This document shows, one piece after another, positions 43,082-50,126 of a DNA stretch of 50,482 nt (the first letter of the stretch is position 1; each line of letters starts with the position of its first letter). Source of the DNA: Oscillospiraceae bacterium (GTDB lineage: Bacteria > Bacillota > Clostridia > Oscillospirales > Oscillospiraceae); assembly GCA_017548065.1 (NCBI GenBank), contig JAFYNQ010000085.1, forward strand, positions 1-50,482, given 5' to 3'. Made by a program: the position numbers and the translations under genes. Below the pieces are notes generated by a model. The model saw only the letters and a list, made by a program, of their open reading frames with translations, searched no databases and was not told the DNA's origin.

Positions 43082-43492
43082 ATGGTTTCTTATTTTCCCG
43101 TCATTGACCCCGTGGCGACCGGGGAAAACATCATCCGCCTGCGGAAGGCCAAAGGTCTTACCGTCCGCCAGCTTCAGCAATGGTTCGGCTTTGAAGAGCC
43201 CCAGGCCATCTACAAATGGCAGCAGGGCAAAAGCCTTCCCTCTGTTGACAATCTCTATGCGCTGGGGTATTTTCTGAATGTCCCCATTGAGGACATTCTC
43301 GTCCCCTACGAAAACAAAAAGGGCGAACCGCTTTCTTTTGGCGGTTCGCCCTCTCTTTTTTACCCCACTCTTTTGAATACGGCAGGATTTGGAAATCCGT
43401 TCCCAATTTTGCTTTCCTGCGTTCCTCCTGCCCCGTACTGCCATAAAAGCAGACGGTGCGGTGTGTCCCCCGGGAAGGCAGATTTGTTTTAA
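43082..43492 (+). CDS. XRE-family helix-turn-helix regulator whose frame crosses a terminator
   Basis: The first 80 residues are a plain Cro/C1-type repressor: GENIIRLRKAKGLTVRQLQQ, then IYKWQQGKSLPSVDNLYALGYFL and VPIEDILV. The natural end of such a protein would be near VPYENKKG. Here no stop codon follows in any frame before an intrinsic terminator (43320-43361); the frame continues through the hairpin and on to 43492 as low-complexity residues. A message ended by this terminator would have no stop codon. GGAGG overlaps the AraC stop region, so the two regulators are coupled. Either a stop was lost, or this is a deliberate non-stop design. Confidence 0.72.
   Translation: MVSYFPVIDPVATGENIIRLRKAKGLTVRQLQQWFGFEEPQAIYKWQQGKSLPSVDNLYALGYFLNVPIEDILVPYENKKGEPLSFGGSPSLFYPTLLNTAGFGNPFPILLSCVPPAPYCHKSRRCGVSPGKADLF
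43320..43361 (+). terminator. Intrinsic terminator inside the XRE reading frame
   Basis: AGGGCGAACCGC (43320-43331) pairs with GCGGTTCGCCCT (43341-43352), 12 perfect bp with a 9-nt loop, followed by CTCTTTTTT (43353-43361). Very strong by eye. It sits before the stop codon at 43490-43492. Confidence 0.88.
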
Positions 43493-43800
43493 AATAATGT
43501 ATTCCTGCGAAACGAAGTTTGAGATAGAGGCTTGGAGAATGACGGTTTTTGCGAATGGAGGTAAGCACGTTGCACAATGTTCGCTACACTGCTCGTTGCA
43601 GGCTTTTCCGGTAATATTATCAGGCATAATACCCTAAAACTTACGATCATTTGCAGAAGTACTCTACGTTGCATCGTCAAAAACGTGCGGCATCACAGTT
43701 CATCCACACACGAACCGGGATCAACATCCCCGCCTCCTGACGTACTCAAAACAGTGGGGCAAGCTTCGGGGAAGGCATAAGCGCCTCCCCCGGGAGGTTA
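43493..43800. other. Gap without a supported gene
   Basis: About 300 bp between the XRE frame and the next gene. Short frames exist but none has a ribosome site or recognisable protein. A GC-rich dyad CCTCCCccGGGAGG and a GGGGAAGGC/GCCTCCCC stem lie at 43770-43797 and may end the minus-strand gene 43801-44436, though no T-run follows. Confidence 0.5.
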
Positions 43801-44436
43801 TCAGGCGTTTGCCTCCAGGAACTTGGCAAAGACGTCGGAGAAGGTGTCGTTCACGTCAAAGGGAGGCTCGTAAGCCACCTGACTGGTCACAAGACACTTG
43901 TCCAGCTCTGCGGAGATCCCATCGGACTTCTTGTTCAGGCCGGCAACGTAGCTGCGGATCTTGTTGCGGTCAAAGTTGATGGTGGTCACACGCTTCACGT
44001 CACAGCAAAAGCTGACCTGGTTACCCTCGGCATTGAATTTATAGGCAGTGCCACCGCCGGGGCTCACACGCTCGTAGCCACGGATGGCAGCCATGTCACG
44101 GAACACGCTTGCGATCTCCTGCCGCTTGGTGTTCAGGCTCACCTCGCCGTCAAAGTCAATGTCCATGCTCCGCTTGGCGCCACGGATGGCGTAGCCCAGC
44201 TTCTCACGCTGCTCCAGCAGATACAGCAGGAAGGCTGCCAGCCGATTCACATCCTCTGCATACTCGCAGTCAGGGGTCAGCACGGAGGTCTCGTCCTCAC
44301 GCTGAGGGTCGGTCTTGTGAATCAACTTGGTGATCTCCACCGTCACCAGGTTATCCTCACGTCGCAAAATGCACAGCGCATCACTCATCAGCCGCTGCAG
44401 TCTGTTCTGAAAACGAAAAGCTTCTTTCAAATTCAT
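43801..44436 (-). CDS. Protein of unknown function
   Basis: A 211-residue soluble protein that I do not recognise. It is rich in charged residues and helices in the first half (NLKEAFRFQNRLQRLMSDAL; LLYLLEQREKLGYAIRGAKRS). The second half may be beta-rich (TAYKFNAEGNQVSFCCDVKRV). The codon use is like the core genome (GC-rich), unlike the cassette upstream. The start is at 44436 (AGGAG 9 nt before) or 44442. The gene stands 160 nt after the cassette terminator, so it may be transcribed separately. No function is proposed. Confidence 0.75.
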   Translation of the reverse strand: MNLKEAFRFQNRLQRLMSDALCILRREDNLVTVEITKLIHKTDPQREDETSVLTPDCEYAEDVNRLAAFLLYLLEQREKLGYAIRGAKRSMDIDFDGEVSLNTKRQEIASVFRDMAAIRGYERVSPGGGTAYKFNAEGNQVSFCCDVKRVTTINFDRNKIRSYVAGLNKKSDGISAELDKCLVTSQVAYEPPFDVNDTFSDVFAKFLEANA

Positions 44437-44520
44437 ATTCATTCACTCCTTTACTTGATTACAGCCATATTCTACACCCCCACGCCCCCCTTGTCATTGA
44501 ACTGTTAGTTTAATTTTAAA

Positions 44521-44561
44521 GCAAAAATGGACCTCCGCATTTTTGCGAAAGTCCATTTTCC
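44521..44561 (-). terminator. Terminator of the three-gene cassette
   Basis: AAAATGGAC and GTCCATTTTT (44523-44532 / 44551-44559) form a stem with an inner TTCGCA/TGCGG stem, followed by TTTTTGCTTTAAAATT on the minus strand. Confidence 0.75.
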
Positions 44562-44599
44562 ATACGATTGCGTTTACTTAGCCCACTATACACAGAGTG

Positions 44600-46003
44600 T
44601 CACGCTGTCTCAAAGAAAGACGAAAGCTCTGCCAAATATTTTTCCAATTCCGGCGTATAGTGTTCCGTAAGAAATTTTGCCTTCATTTCCACATAAAATT
44701 TTTCCGACATCAGTATCGTACCAATAGATGCAACTGCGCCGCTTACGTGTGTACCAATATCATTTTTGTCAACGAAAGAGCAAATGATACTTGCAATCAC
44801 ATTGGATATTACCAAAATGCGATTTGTGCGAATTGCAACGTGCTCCACTTCCCCATCTTTCGGGGTGTACATTGCAGTATGTATGGCCGAAATGATTATA
44901 TTTACCAAAGAAATTGCAGCCAGCTCCGCAGCCGCATCTATCGCAATATCGCCTATGATCTCCACAAGTCCCTTGGACGTTTCTGCAAATCTTTCGGATT
45001 TTTCACCAACAGTCAAACTCATATCCAACAAACGATCCGTCATATGCGGTGTCACCTTCAAGATACCTTGTTCTTCCGCCTCACGAAAAACTGCAGCAAC
45101 CACGGCGTATTTGTTATCCTTCTTTGATAGGTCTAACCGCACCATGGGAACAATAACATCTGCCAAAGTAGAAACCTGTTCTCCCAGCACATTTTTTCTT
45201 CGCACATCACCGCTGTGCCTGACAGCATAAGATTTCAAATTTGACATTGTCACCGTATCCGTAAGAATATTGGCAACGCCAAAAATCCATCCCATAATCT
45301 TATGATAACCTAAAATCTCACCTCTCTGTACCCGACCGTTTTCCGCAACATCAAAAGGTGTATGGCTATGTAAAATATAGCTCTTGCAGGACACACCGCC
45401 GTCTTCCACATAACGATTCACAGTCTTTCCCGGCCTTATTGCCAATTCCGTATTTTTCCCTTTTTGAACACCTTTTCCCGTAGACGGCAACGCAGCAACC
45501 AATTGCCCACCTGCGATGGCTTTTGCCACCAAACGAAACAGCACCTGCGCACCGGCAGCCGCTATCGCAAAATACATATCCTCTTCCGTCATGCCTGTTT
45601 TGAGCGCAAACTCGTCGTCCAGTTTTTTTGTGGCACGGCATGCAAACGCCAATTCCTCATCCGTCAGCATCGTCTCCGGGCGAACATTTTTAAAACCTGC
45701 TTTGTGCGCTTCTTCCACCAACTTCTTAAAGCTGGCTGAAAAATCAAAACCCTCAGGAAGGGTTATCCTTATATCCGATGACACCCTGACAGTTGTCTCC
45801 GCAGCAGGTATAGTGAATTTTGATGGGGCAATGCCTAGCTCTTTCAGCCCTTTTTCAATCTCTTCCAACGTCGCATCCAGACTTTTTTCTTTCTCTTCCA
45901 GCGCTTTCAGGTCTCCCAAAGCGAGCGTGATTTCTTCTGTGTTTTTTTCGCTCAAGCTGCGAAGATAAGCAAATACGTCCAGTAGTTCGTCATTGTATCC
46001 CAT
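44600..46003 (-). CDS. Unknown protein with internal hydrophobic helices (cassette gene 3)
   Basis: A 467-residue protein of no family I recognise. Residues 1-60 are a predicted coiled coil (SLSEKNTEEITLALGDLKAL; TLEEIEKGLKELG). A middle part is a folded alpha/beta region (LPEGFDFSASFKKLVEEA; GKNTELAIRPGKTVNRY). The stretches YHKIMGWIFGVANILTDTVT and AAELAAISLVNIIISAIHTA are hydrophobic helices that could sit in or on a membrane. Base composition is AT-richer than the core genes, a sign of transfer. The ATG has GGAGG 6 nt before it. Its start overlaps no gene: it follows a 12-nt gap after cassette gene 2. It ends at the terminator 44523-44559. Membrane attack, remodelling or a phage-related role would be guesswork. 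Confidence 0.78.
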   Translation of the reverse strand: MGYNDELLDVFAYLRSLSEKNTEEITLALGDLKALEEKEKSLDATLEEIEKGLKELGIAPSKFTIPAAETTVRVSSDIRITLPEGFDFSASFKKLVEEAHKAGFKNVRPETMLTDEELAFACRATKKLDDEFALKTGMTEEDMYFAIAAAGAQVLFRLVAKAIAGGQLVAALPSTGKGVQKGKNTELAIRPGKTVNRYVEDGGVSCKSYILHSHTPFDVAENGRVQRGEILGYHKIMGWIFGVANILTDTVTMSNLKSYAVRHSGDVRRKNVLGEQVSTLADVIVPMVRLDLSKKDNKYAVVAAVFREAEEQGILKVTPHMTDRLLDMSLTVGEKSERFAETSKGLVEIIGDIAIDAAAELAAISLVNIIISAIHTAMYTPKDGEVEHVAIRTNRILVISNVIASIICSFVDKNDIGTHVSGAVASIGTILMSEKFYVEMKAKFLTEHYTPELEKYLAELSSFFETA

Positions 46004-46015
46004 AAAGGACCTCCA

Positions 46016-46561
46016 TCATACCTCAACTTTTTTACGAAACTCACCTATGTCCTGCACCAGCTGCAGCTTTTCCTTAAGTGCCGCAACCTCTGCCAGCAGC
46101 TGCTTTGCTTTTTTGCCGTACGCTTCTATATCCGCGTCCAACGCACGAACCTCATCCCGCATACGACTGATTATTTCGCGTTGTGCCAAATCGATCATAG
46201 CCTGCTTCGAAACCAGCTCTTCATAGATTGCCTTTAGTGCCTTTTTTGCTTCTTCCCTGGCTTTCTCCCTCTCGGCTTTTTCTGCCATTCCCCCTATAGT
46301 CTCTCTTCCCACTTCAAGAAGCACCGGAAGAAACAAGAGTACAGCCTCATCTATACTTCTTGCCCTCTCAAGTTTAGTAAGCATTTTTCCTGTATATGAT
46401 GCCGTTTTAGCACCCGCCTTCTCAATAGCATTTTCCAGAATGTCAAAAAATGTATCCGTTTCAAAAGGCGTTTCTAAGATTCGCTCTGCACGTTTTGCAA
46501 GTTCCGTCAATTCCGACGCACGATTCAAAAGTTCATCTAAATTTACATTTATCGTACTCAT
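46016..46561 (-). CDS. Coiled-coil protein of unknown function (cassette gene 2)
   Basis: A 181-residue helical protein. It starts MSTINVNLDELLNRASELT and is a heptad-rich coiled coil in most of its length (EREKAREEAKKALKAIYEE; ALDADIEAYGKKAKQLLAEV; LKEKLQLVQDIGEFRKKVEV). A hydrophobic stretch, AVLLFLPVLLEVGRETIGGM, is in the middle and could contact a membrane. The ATG at 46561 follows the stop of gene 1 by one base, with AAAGGTG in the end of that gene, so translation is coupled. AT-rich codon use. Not recognised. Confidence 0.75.
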   Translation of the reverse strand: MSTINVNLDELLNRASELTELAKRAERILETPFETDTFFDILENAIEKAGAKTASYTGKMLTKLERARSIDEAVLLFLPVLLEVGRETIGGMAEKAEREKAREEAKKALKAIYEELVSKQAMIDLAQREIISRMRDEVRALDADIEAYGKKAKQLLAEVAALKEKLQLVQDIGEFRKKVEV

Positions 46562-46562
46562 C

Positions 46563-47090
46563 TCATTCACACCTTTCACGCAGCACAATATTTTGCTCAT
46601 ACTCCCGCAGCAGCTTCTCTAGATTCTCCAATATAAGCCGCCGTTCTTCGCGCTTTTGCGCCTTATGATTGATTATCTTTTCCATTTCTATTATTAATTC
46701 CTGATTTCTCGCAAGCAGACACATCTGCTTTTCTGCCAGCATTTTATTACATTCCAAGATAGCGCTCTTAATTTGCTGCTCCGCATCATAAATTGCCGAC
46801 CATTTGGATAAACCAGAGAAGAATCCGTCACCCGTATCATACGCTTTTATGAATGCATCGCAAATCCCCACAGAGGCAGGAACCGGCGCACAATGACCCA
46901 GCCTAGTGCAAACATCTTCCGCCGTCTGTTCCCGCTCAACTAAGGTTTCAAGGTCTTCCACCATAGCATCTGCATCCGAATTTCCTGATACCATTCTTTT
47001 AATTTTTTCCAAGTCCGACCTTTGCGAAAATTTTGCATCTATAATTCTGTTGAGCCTTACCAACACTTTCTTTTTCTCTGCTTCTGTCAC
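46563..47090 (-). CDS. Coiled-coil protein of unknown function (cassette gene 1)
   Basis: A 175-residue protein. I chose the GTG at 47090 because GAGGGGG lies 8 nt before it; a longer frame to 47177 would pass through the promoter. It has a helical N-terminus (TEAEKKKVLVRLNRIIDAKF) and a central Cys-containing region (CTRLGHCAPVPASVGICDAF). The C-terminal helices (LARNQELIIEMEKIINHKAQ; RREERRLILENLEKLLREY-like) look coiled. First gene of the cassette under the promoter at 47158-47185. Not recognised. Confidence 0.72.
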   Translation of the reverse strand: MTEAEKKKVLVRLNRIIDAKFSQRSDLEKIKRMVSGNSDADAMVEDLETLVEREQTAEDVCTRLGHCAPVPASVGICDAFIKAYDTGDGFFSGLSKWSAIYDAEQQIKSAILECNKMLAEKQMCLLARNQELIIEMEKIINHKAQKREERRLILENLEKLLREYEQNIVLRERCE

Positions 47091-47157
47091 AGTATATTCC
47101 CCCTCATTTATGTCCCTTCGTAAAAATGCAACAAAACAACAAATATATTTAATTATA

Positions 47158-47185
47158 ATTATAACAATATCCCCCACAAACGCAA
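47158..47185 (-). promoter_or_regulatory. Promoter of the three-gene cassette
   Basis: Minus-strand TTGCGT (47180-47185), 16-nt spacer, TATAAT (47158-47163), with a very AT-rich leader of about 60 nt. Sits just after a terminator, so the cassette is a transcription unit of its own. Confidence 0.7.
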
Positions 47186-47209
47186 GTTATAATTTCAAAA
47201 GCATAGTAC

Positions 47210-47240
47210 AAAGGCACCGCTTGTTTTAAGCGGTGCCTTT
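47210..47240. terminator. Terminator of the nitroreductase gene
   Basis: AAAGGCACCGCTT (47210-47222) pairs perfectly with AAGCGGTGCCTTT (47228-47240), a 13-bp stem with a 5-nt loop, A- and T-rich at both ends. Confidence 0.82.
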
Positions 47241-47244
47241 CAAA

Positions 47245-47760
47245 TCAAATATATTCCACAATTTCCGATGCGTCTCTGAACTGGCTGTGCAGCGGCAGCG
47301 GCTTTGCGTCCTCCGCAGGATAGCCCAGAGGAAGCATTGCGGAAACCGTAACGTTTTCCGGTAGTTCCAGTGCCTCAGCGATCTTGGCAGCATCAAAGTA
47401 GCCTACCCAGCAAGCGCCCAGTCCCAACTCCTCTGCCTCCAGCATCATGTGGGTGCAGACAATAGCTGCATCGGTCTCACCGGATTCATAACCGGGCATC
47501 AGCTTATTTTTCCAGTCACGGGTGCGGTCATAGCACACCACCAGGATCACCGGTGCGCCAAAGGTAAAGCGGCAGACAGCTGCCAGCTTCTCACGTACCT
47601 CTGCACTCTGCACAACGTAAATGCGCTGGGGCTGGAAATTGCAGGCAGTGGGCGCCACATGGCCTGCCTCCAGGATCATATCCAGTTTCTCCTGCTCCAC
47701 CGTTTTGTCCGCAAAAGAACGAACAGAAAACCGCTTCTTTGCCAATTCCAAAAACGTCAT
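47245..47760 (-). CDS. Nitroreductase-family protein
   Basis: A 171-residue FMN-dependent oxidoreductase of the short nitroreductase type. It begins FLELAKKRFSVRSFADKTVEQEKLD (FMN-binding Arg-Ser-x-Arg region), has PTACNFQPQRIYVV and the GACWVGYFDAAKIAE loop near residue 115, then MLPLGYPAED. It would reduce quinones, flavins or nitro-compounds with NAD(P)H; the natural substrate is unknown. The ATG is preceded by AAAGGAG. Promoter at 47823-47851; a terminator follows the stop codon. Confidence 0.93.
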   Translation of the reverse strand: MTFLELAKKRFSVRSFADKTVEQEKLDMILEAGHVAPTACNFQPQRIYVVQSAEVREKLAAVCRFTFGAPVILVVCYDRTRDWKNKLMPGYESGETDAAIVCTHMMLEAEELGLGACWVGYFDAAKIAEALELPENVTVSAMLPLGYPAEDAKPLPLHSQFRDASEIVEYI

Positions 47761-47822
47761 AGTATTAACTCCTTTATTTTAGTGTGATAAAAGCATCGCC
47801 TGCGCCAAGTATATTCATTTAA

Positions 47823-47851
47823 ATTATACACACATCCACAGAAAACGTCAA
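47823..47851 (-). promoter_or_regulatory. Promoter of the nitroreductase gene
   Basis: Minus-strand TTGACG (47846-47851), 17-nt spacer, TATAAT (47823-47828). The remaining gap to 48006 is C-rich on the plus strand and shows no gene. Confidence 0.75.
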
Positions 47852-48006
47852 TGGTGCAAGCCGTCACAACGATCCACACCACCAATCACCGCACGAACCG
47901 CCACCGCTCCCCAAGCCGCTTGCCTCTGCGCACGCCCCCACCTGCCCGTACCGTCCCACCTTCTCTAAAAATTCGGAAAATGTTTTCTAAAAAGCGAAAA
48001 AAGTCC

Positions 48007-48035
48007 TTGACAAATACCCCTCTCGCAGTTATAAT
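48007..48035 (+). promoter_or_regulatory. Consensus promoter of tRNA-Ala
   Basis: TTGACA (48007-48012), 17-nt spacer, TATAAT (48030-48035): fully consensus, 31 nt before the tRNA, as usual for stable RNA genes. Confidence 0.9.
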
Positions 48036-48066
48036 ACAAAAGCTGTCTGCAATAGCGGACGGATAC

Positions 48067-48142
<76 letters not shown>

Positions 48143-48169
48143 AAGTCGGATCTGTGTTATTCGCAAGAA

Positions 48170-48205
48170 AAATCCTGAAATCGTATGATTTCAGGATTTT
48201 TTCTT
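48170..48205 (+). terminator. Terminator of tRNA-Ala
   Basis: AAATCCTGAAATC (48170-48182) pairs with GATTTCAGGATTT (48187-48199) over a 4-nt loop, followed by TTTTTCTTT. A second ATCCTGAAAT copy follows at about 48214. Confidence 0.82.
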
Positions 48206-48285
48206 TATCTTTTATCCTGAAATAGTTTCATTTTTCTATGTTGTGTTTTTACCGATCGAAACCCTAAAAACACGCGAAACTTTTT

Positions 48286-48307
48286 GTACAAGAATCGTAC
48301 AAGAATC
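48286..48307. repeat. 11-bp tandem repeat at the integrase 3' end
   Basis: GTACAAGAATC occurs twice back to back (48286-48296, 48297-48307), the second overlapping the integrase stop codon. It lies between tRNA and integrase, where arm-type integrase sites would be expected. Confidence 0.5.
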
Positions 48308-49451
48308 AGCCCGATTTGACCAAGGTAATCACATTACCGAACAATCCACCTCCAGGAGCAGAAAATGCATCATCGTAACGACTAATTGCATCCTGCTTGG
48401 AAGATTCTTGTGCGTGTGCATAGTACATTGTCATATCGATTTCCGCGTGTCCCACCAGAGCCTGGACCGTCTTGGGATCCACACCCAGCGCCAACATATG
48501 AGTAACATATGTATGTCTGCAGCAGTGTGGCGTCAAAACGCGAACACCTTCAATGGCTTTAAGGTATTCTCTGAAATGATCTCGGAAATAGGATGGATTC
48601 ACGGGTTTACCCTCCACCCTTGGGCTCTCCCAAATAAAGGTGCAGTCGGTGTCTCTCAAATTCCGGGCACAGTATCGAACTGTTTCCGGCACAGGAATCG
48701 TGCGTAAGCTGGTATGTGTCTTGGTGGGGCCTATTGTCGGCGATCCCTTTTCCATTACGATTGCTTGCGCAATATTAATGGAAGACCCATCCCTTGCTAT
48801 ATGCCTGGGCTCAAGAGCAAGCAGCTCCTGAGTACGCATTCCTGTTGCGAGCATAAGCCGAATGCTCCACCCGATTTTATCCTCCGGCAGCTCTTTCATC
48901 AGCTTTCGAACTTCGTCGGCTGTGAATGCGTCCTTAGGCTTGGGCGGTCCTCTCCGGATCTTTTCAGCGTGTGCTACGGGATTCTTCATAAGGATATCAT
49001 TTGCCACTGCCATTCTAAAGATTTGGAACAGCATGCCTCTGCTCTGGGCCACAGTGGAACCGGACTTACCATCTCTGACCAGTTTCATTAGATACTGTTC
49101 AATGTCGTAGGCCTTAATCTCAGAAAGCTTCCTCCGGCCGTAATAGGCCTTCAGATTGCGCAGTGTGTAGGAATATCCTTCTTGCGTTGTCACAGAGACT
49201 CTATTTTTGTGATGCTCAAACCAGAAGTCAGCCCATTCTGAGAAGGTATAGTCCATTGCGACCAACATTCCGGCGTCCCTTCTGCTCTCATACTCTCGCT
49301 TCATCCGCTTGGCGTCTTCGAGCTTCGGGGCGGTAAAGGTTTTGTATTTACGTTTTCCATCAGGCTTATAGCCATCCATTATCTGAATTTGCCAAGAGCC
49401 GTTTTTCAGCTTATGGATACTGCCATCACCTTTGGATCTTCTCTTTGCCAT
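48306..49451 (-). CDS. Tyrosine recombinase/integrase of an integrative element
   Basis: A 381-residue phage/ICE-type integrase. An N-terminal arm-binding beta domain (GDGSIHKLKNGSWQIQIMDG), a SAM-like core-binding domain (about 60-150) and the catalytic domain follow. Catalytic residues visible: Arg in ATGMRTQELLAL, His-x-x-Arg in TPHCCRHTYVTHM, His in VGHAEI, and the Tyr nucleophile in TMYYAHA. The ATG at 49451 has AGGAG 5 nt upstream; the ORF back to 49493 lacks one. It faces tRNA-Ala, and an excisionase-like gene lies upstream. The element continues past the right edge. Confidence 0.95.
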   Translation of the reverse strand: MAKRRSKGDGSIHKLKNGSWQIQIMDGYKPDGKRKYKTFTAPKLEDAKRMKREYESRRDAGMLVAMDYTFSEWADFWFEHHKNRVSVTTQEGYSYTLRNLKAYYGRRKLSEIKAYDIEQYLMKLVRDGKSGSTVAQSRGMLFQIFRMAVANDILMKNPVAHAEKIRRGPPKPKDAFTADEVRKLMKELPEDKIGWSIRLMLATGMRTQELLALEPRHIARDGSSINIAQAIVMEKGSPTIGPTKTHTSLRTIPVPETVRYCARNLRDTDCTFIWESPRVEGKPVNPSYFRDHFREYLKAIEGVRVLTPHCCRHTYVTHMLALGVDPKTVQALVGHAEIDMTMYYAHAQESSKQDAISRYDDAFSAPGGGLFGNVITLVKSG

Positions 49452-49491
49452 ATTACTCCTTTCCTGGCAAATGTGTCTACTGTGTTCTTGC

Positions 49492-49543
49492 ATGTTAATT
49501 GTAACACAGGAAAACGCTATATGGAAGATGCAAAAATTAACAT
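49492..49543. repeat. Perfect inverted repeat between integrase and excisionase
   Basis: ATGTTAATT (49492-49500) and AATTAACAT (49535-49543) form a perfect 9-bp dyad, 43 bp apart centre to centre, in the gap upstream of the integrase. Possible binding site for Xis or a repressor. Confidence 0.4.
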
Positions 49544-49613
49544 ATCGTAAACTTTTCAGCAGAAATAAACCGCCATTTTAACATTTTTCATATATTATTA
49601 CAAACAAATTATA

Positions 49614-49814
49614 TTACTTTGCTGTATTATCTTCGATCCATTTTAAGAACTTGCTGCGTTCAACCATCATACGCTTTCCCACCATAACAAGTGGGAATCC
49701 TTTAGAGTGTAAAAGGTTATATACCGACGATTTAGAGATGCACAAATAGCCGGCAATCTGTTTTGCATTTATAAATAGAGGTAGCTCTTCTACCGAATTA
49801 AAATGATATCTCAT
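49614..49814 (-). CDS. xis: Excisionase-like small HTH protein
   Basis: A 66-residue DNA-binding protein. LFINAKQIAGYLCISKSSVY and GFPLVMVGKRMMVERSKFLKW form the winged helix-turn-helix typical of excisionases of tyrosine-recombinase elements (Tn916 Xis/AlpA type). I chose the ATG at 49814 with AGGAGG 7 nt before it. It directly precedes the integrase gene in transcription order, as in ICEs. The recombination-directionality role is inferred from family and context. Confidence 0.82.
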   Translation of the reverse strand: MRYHFNSVEELPLFINAKQIAGYLCISKSSVYNLLHSKGFPLVMVGKRMMVERSKFLKWIEDNTAK

Positions 49815-49816
49815 AT

Positions 49817-49879
49817 TCATTCCTCCTTTGGAAATGATGTAAAGATAATCCAATCGGCGCCTGCGGCTTGCAGATCCAT
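49817..49879 (-). CDS. Candidate 20-residue leader peptide coupled to xis
   Basis: A short frame MDLQAAGADWIIFTSFPKEE ends with TGA inside the region of the xis start, and its last codons (AAG GAG GAA) are the xis ribosome site. GGAGA precedes its own ATG by about 4 nt. An in-frame ATG at 49903 is possible. Such coupling would tie xis translation to the leader. Too short to be certain. Confidence 0.35.
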   Translation of the reverse strand: MDLQAAGADWIIFTSFPKEE

Positions 49880-50126
49880 AGAGTCTCCTCTCCCCGTCTT
49901 CATTATGACCGGGCCGCGAATTACGGAAGTACCATTGTACCCTTACGGATCGTCGCGCTGTATGGGAGCCACCCACACATATGTGCTCATGGTTCTGCTA
50001 GGCCTGCAGACGGATAGCCGCTCCTCGACAAGGGGATGTACCGATTGGATGGTATGAACTTTTCAAGGTGCACGGCATGGGGAGCCTTTCATATATAAAG
50101 GAGGAACCGAAAAGTCTAAAAAACTA
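49880..50126. other. Gap with no supported gene in the integrative element
   Basis: The stretch contains a TTGAAA and several TACAAT- or CATAAT-like words on the minus strand, of which one must drive xis, but none forms a clear promoter with 16-18 nt spacing. No frame with a ribosome site and good protein is seen. Confidence 0.4.

Noticed and set aside
43493-43800. Short frames in the gap after the XRE gene
   Set aside because: None has a ribosome site or protein-like composition; the GC-rich dyads at the right end explain the structure.
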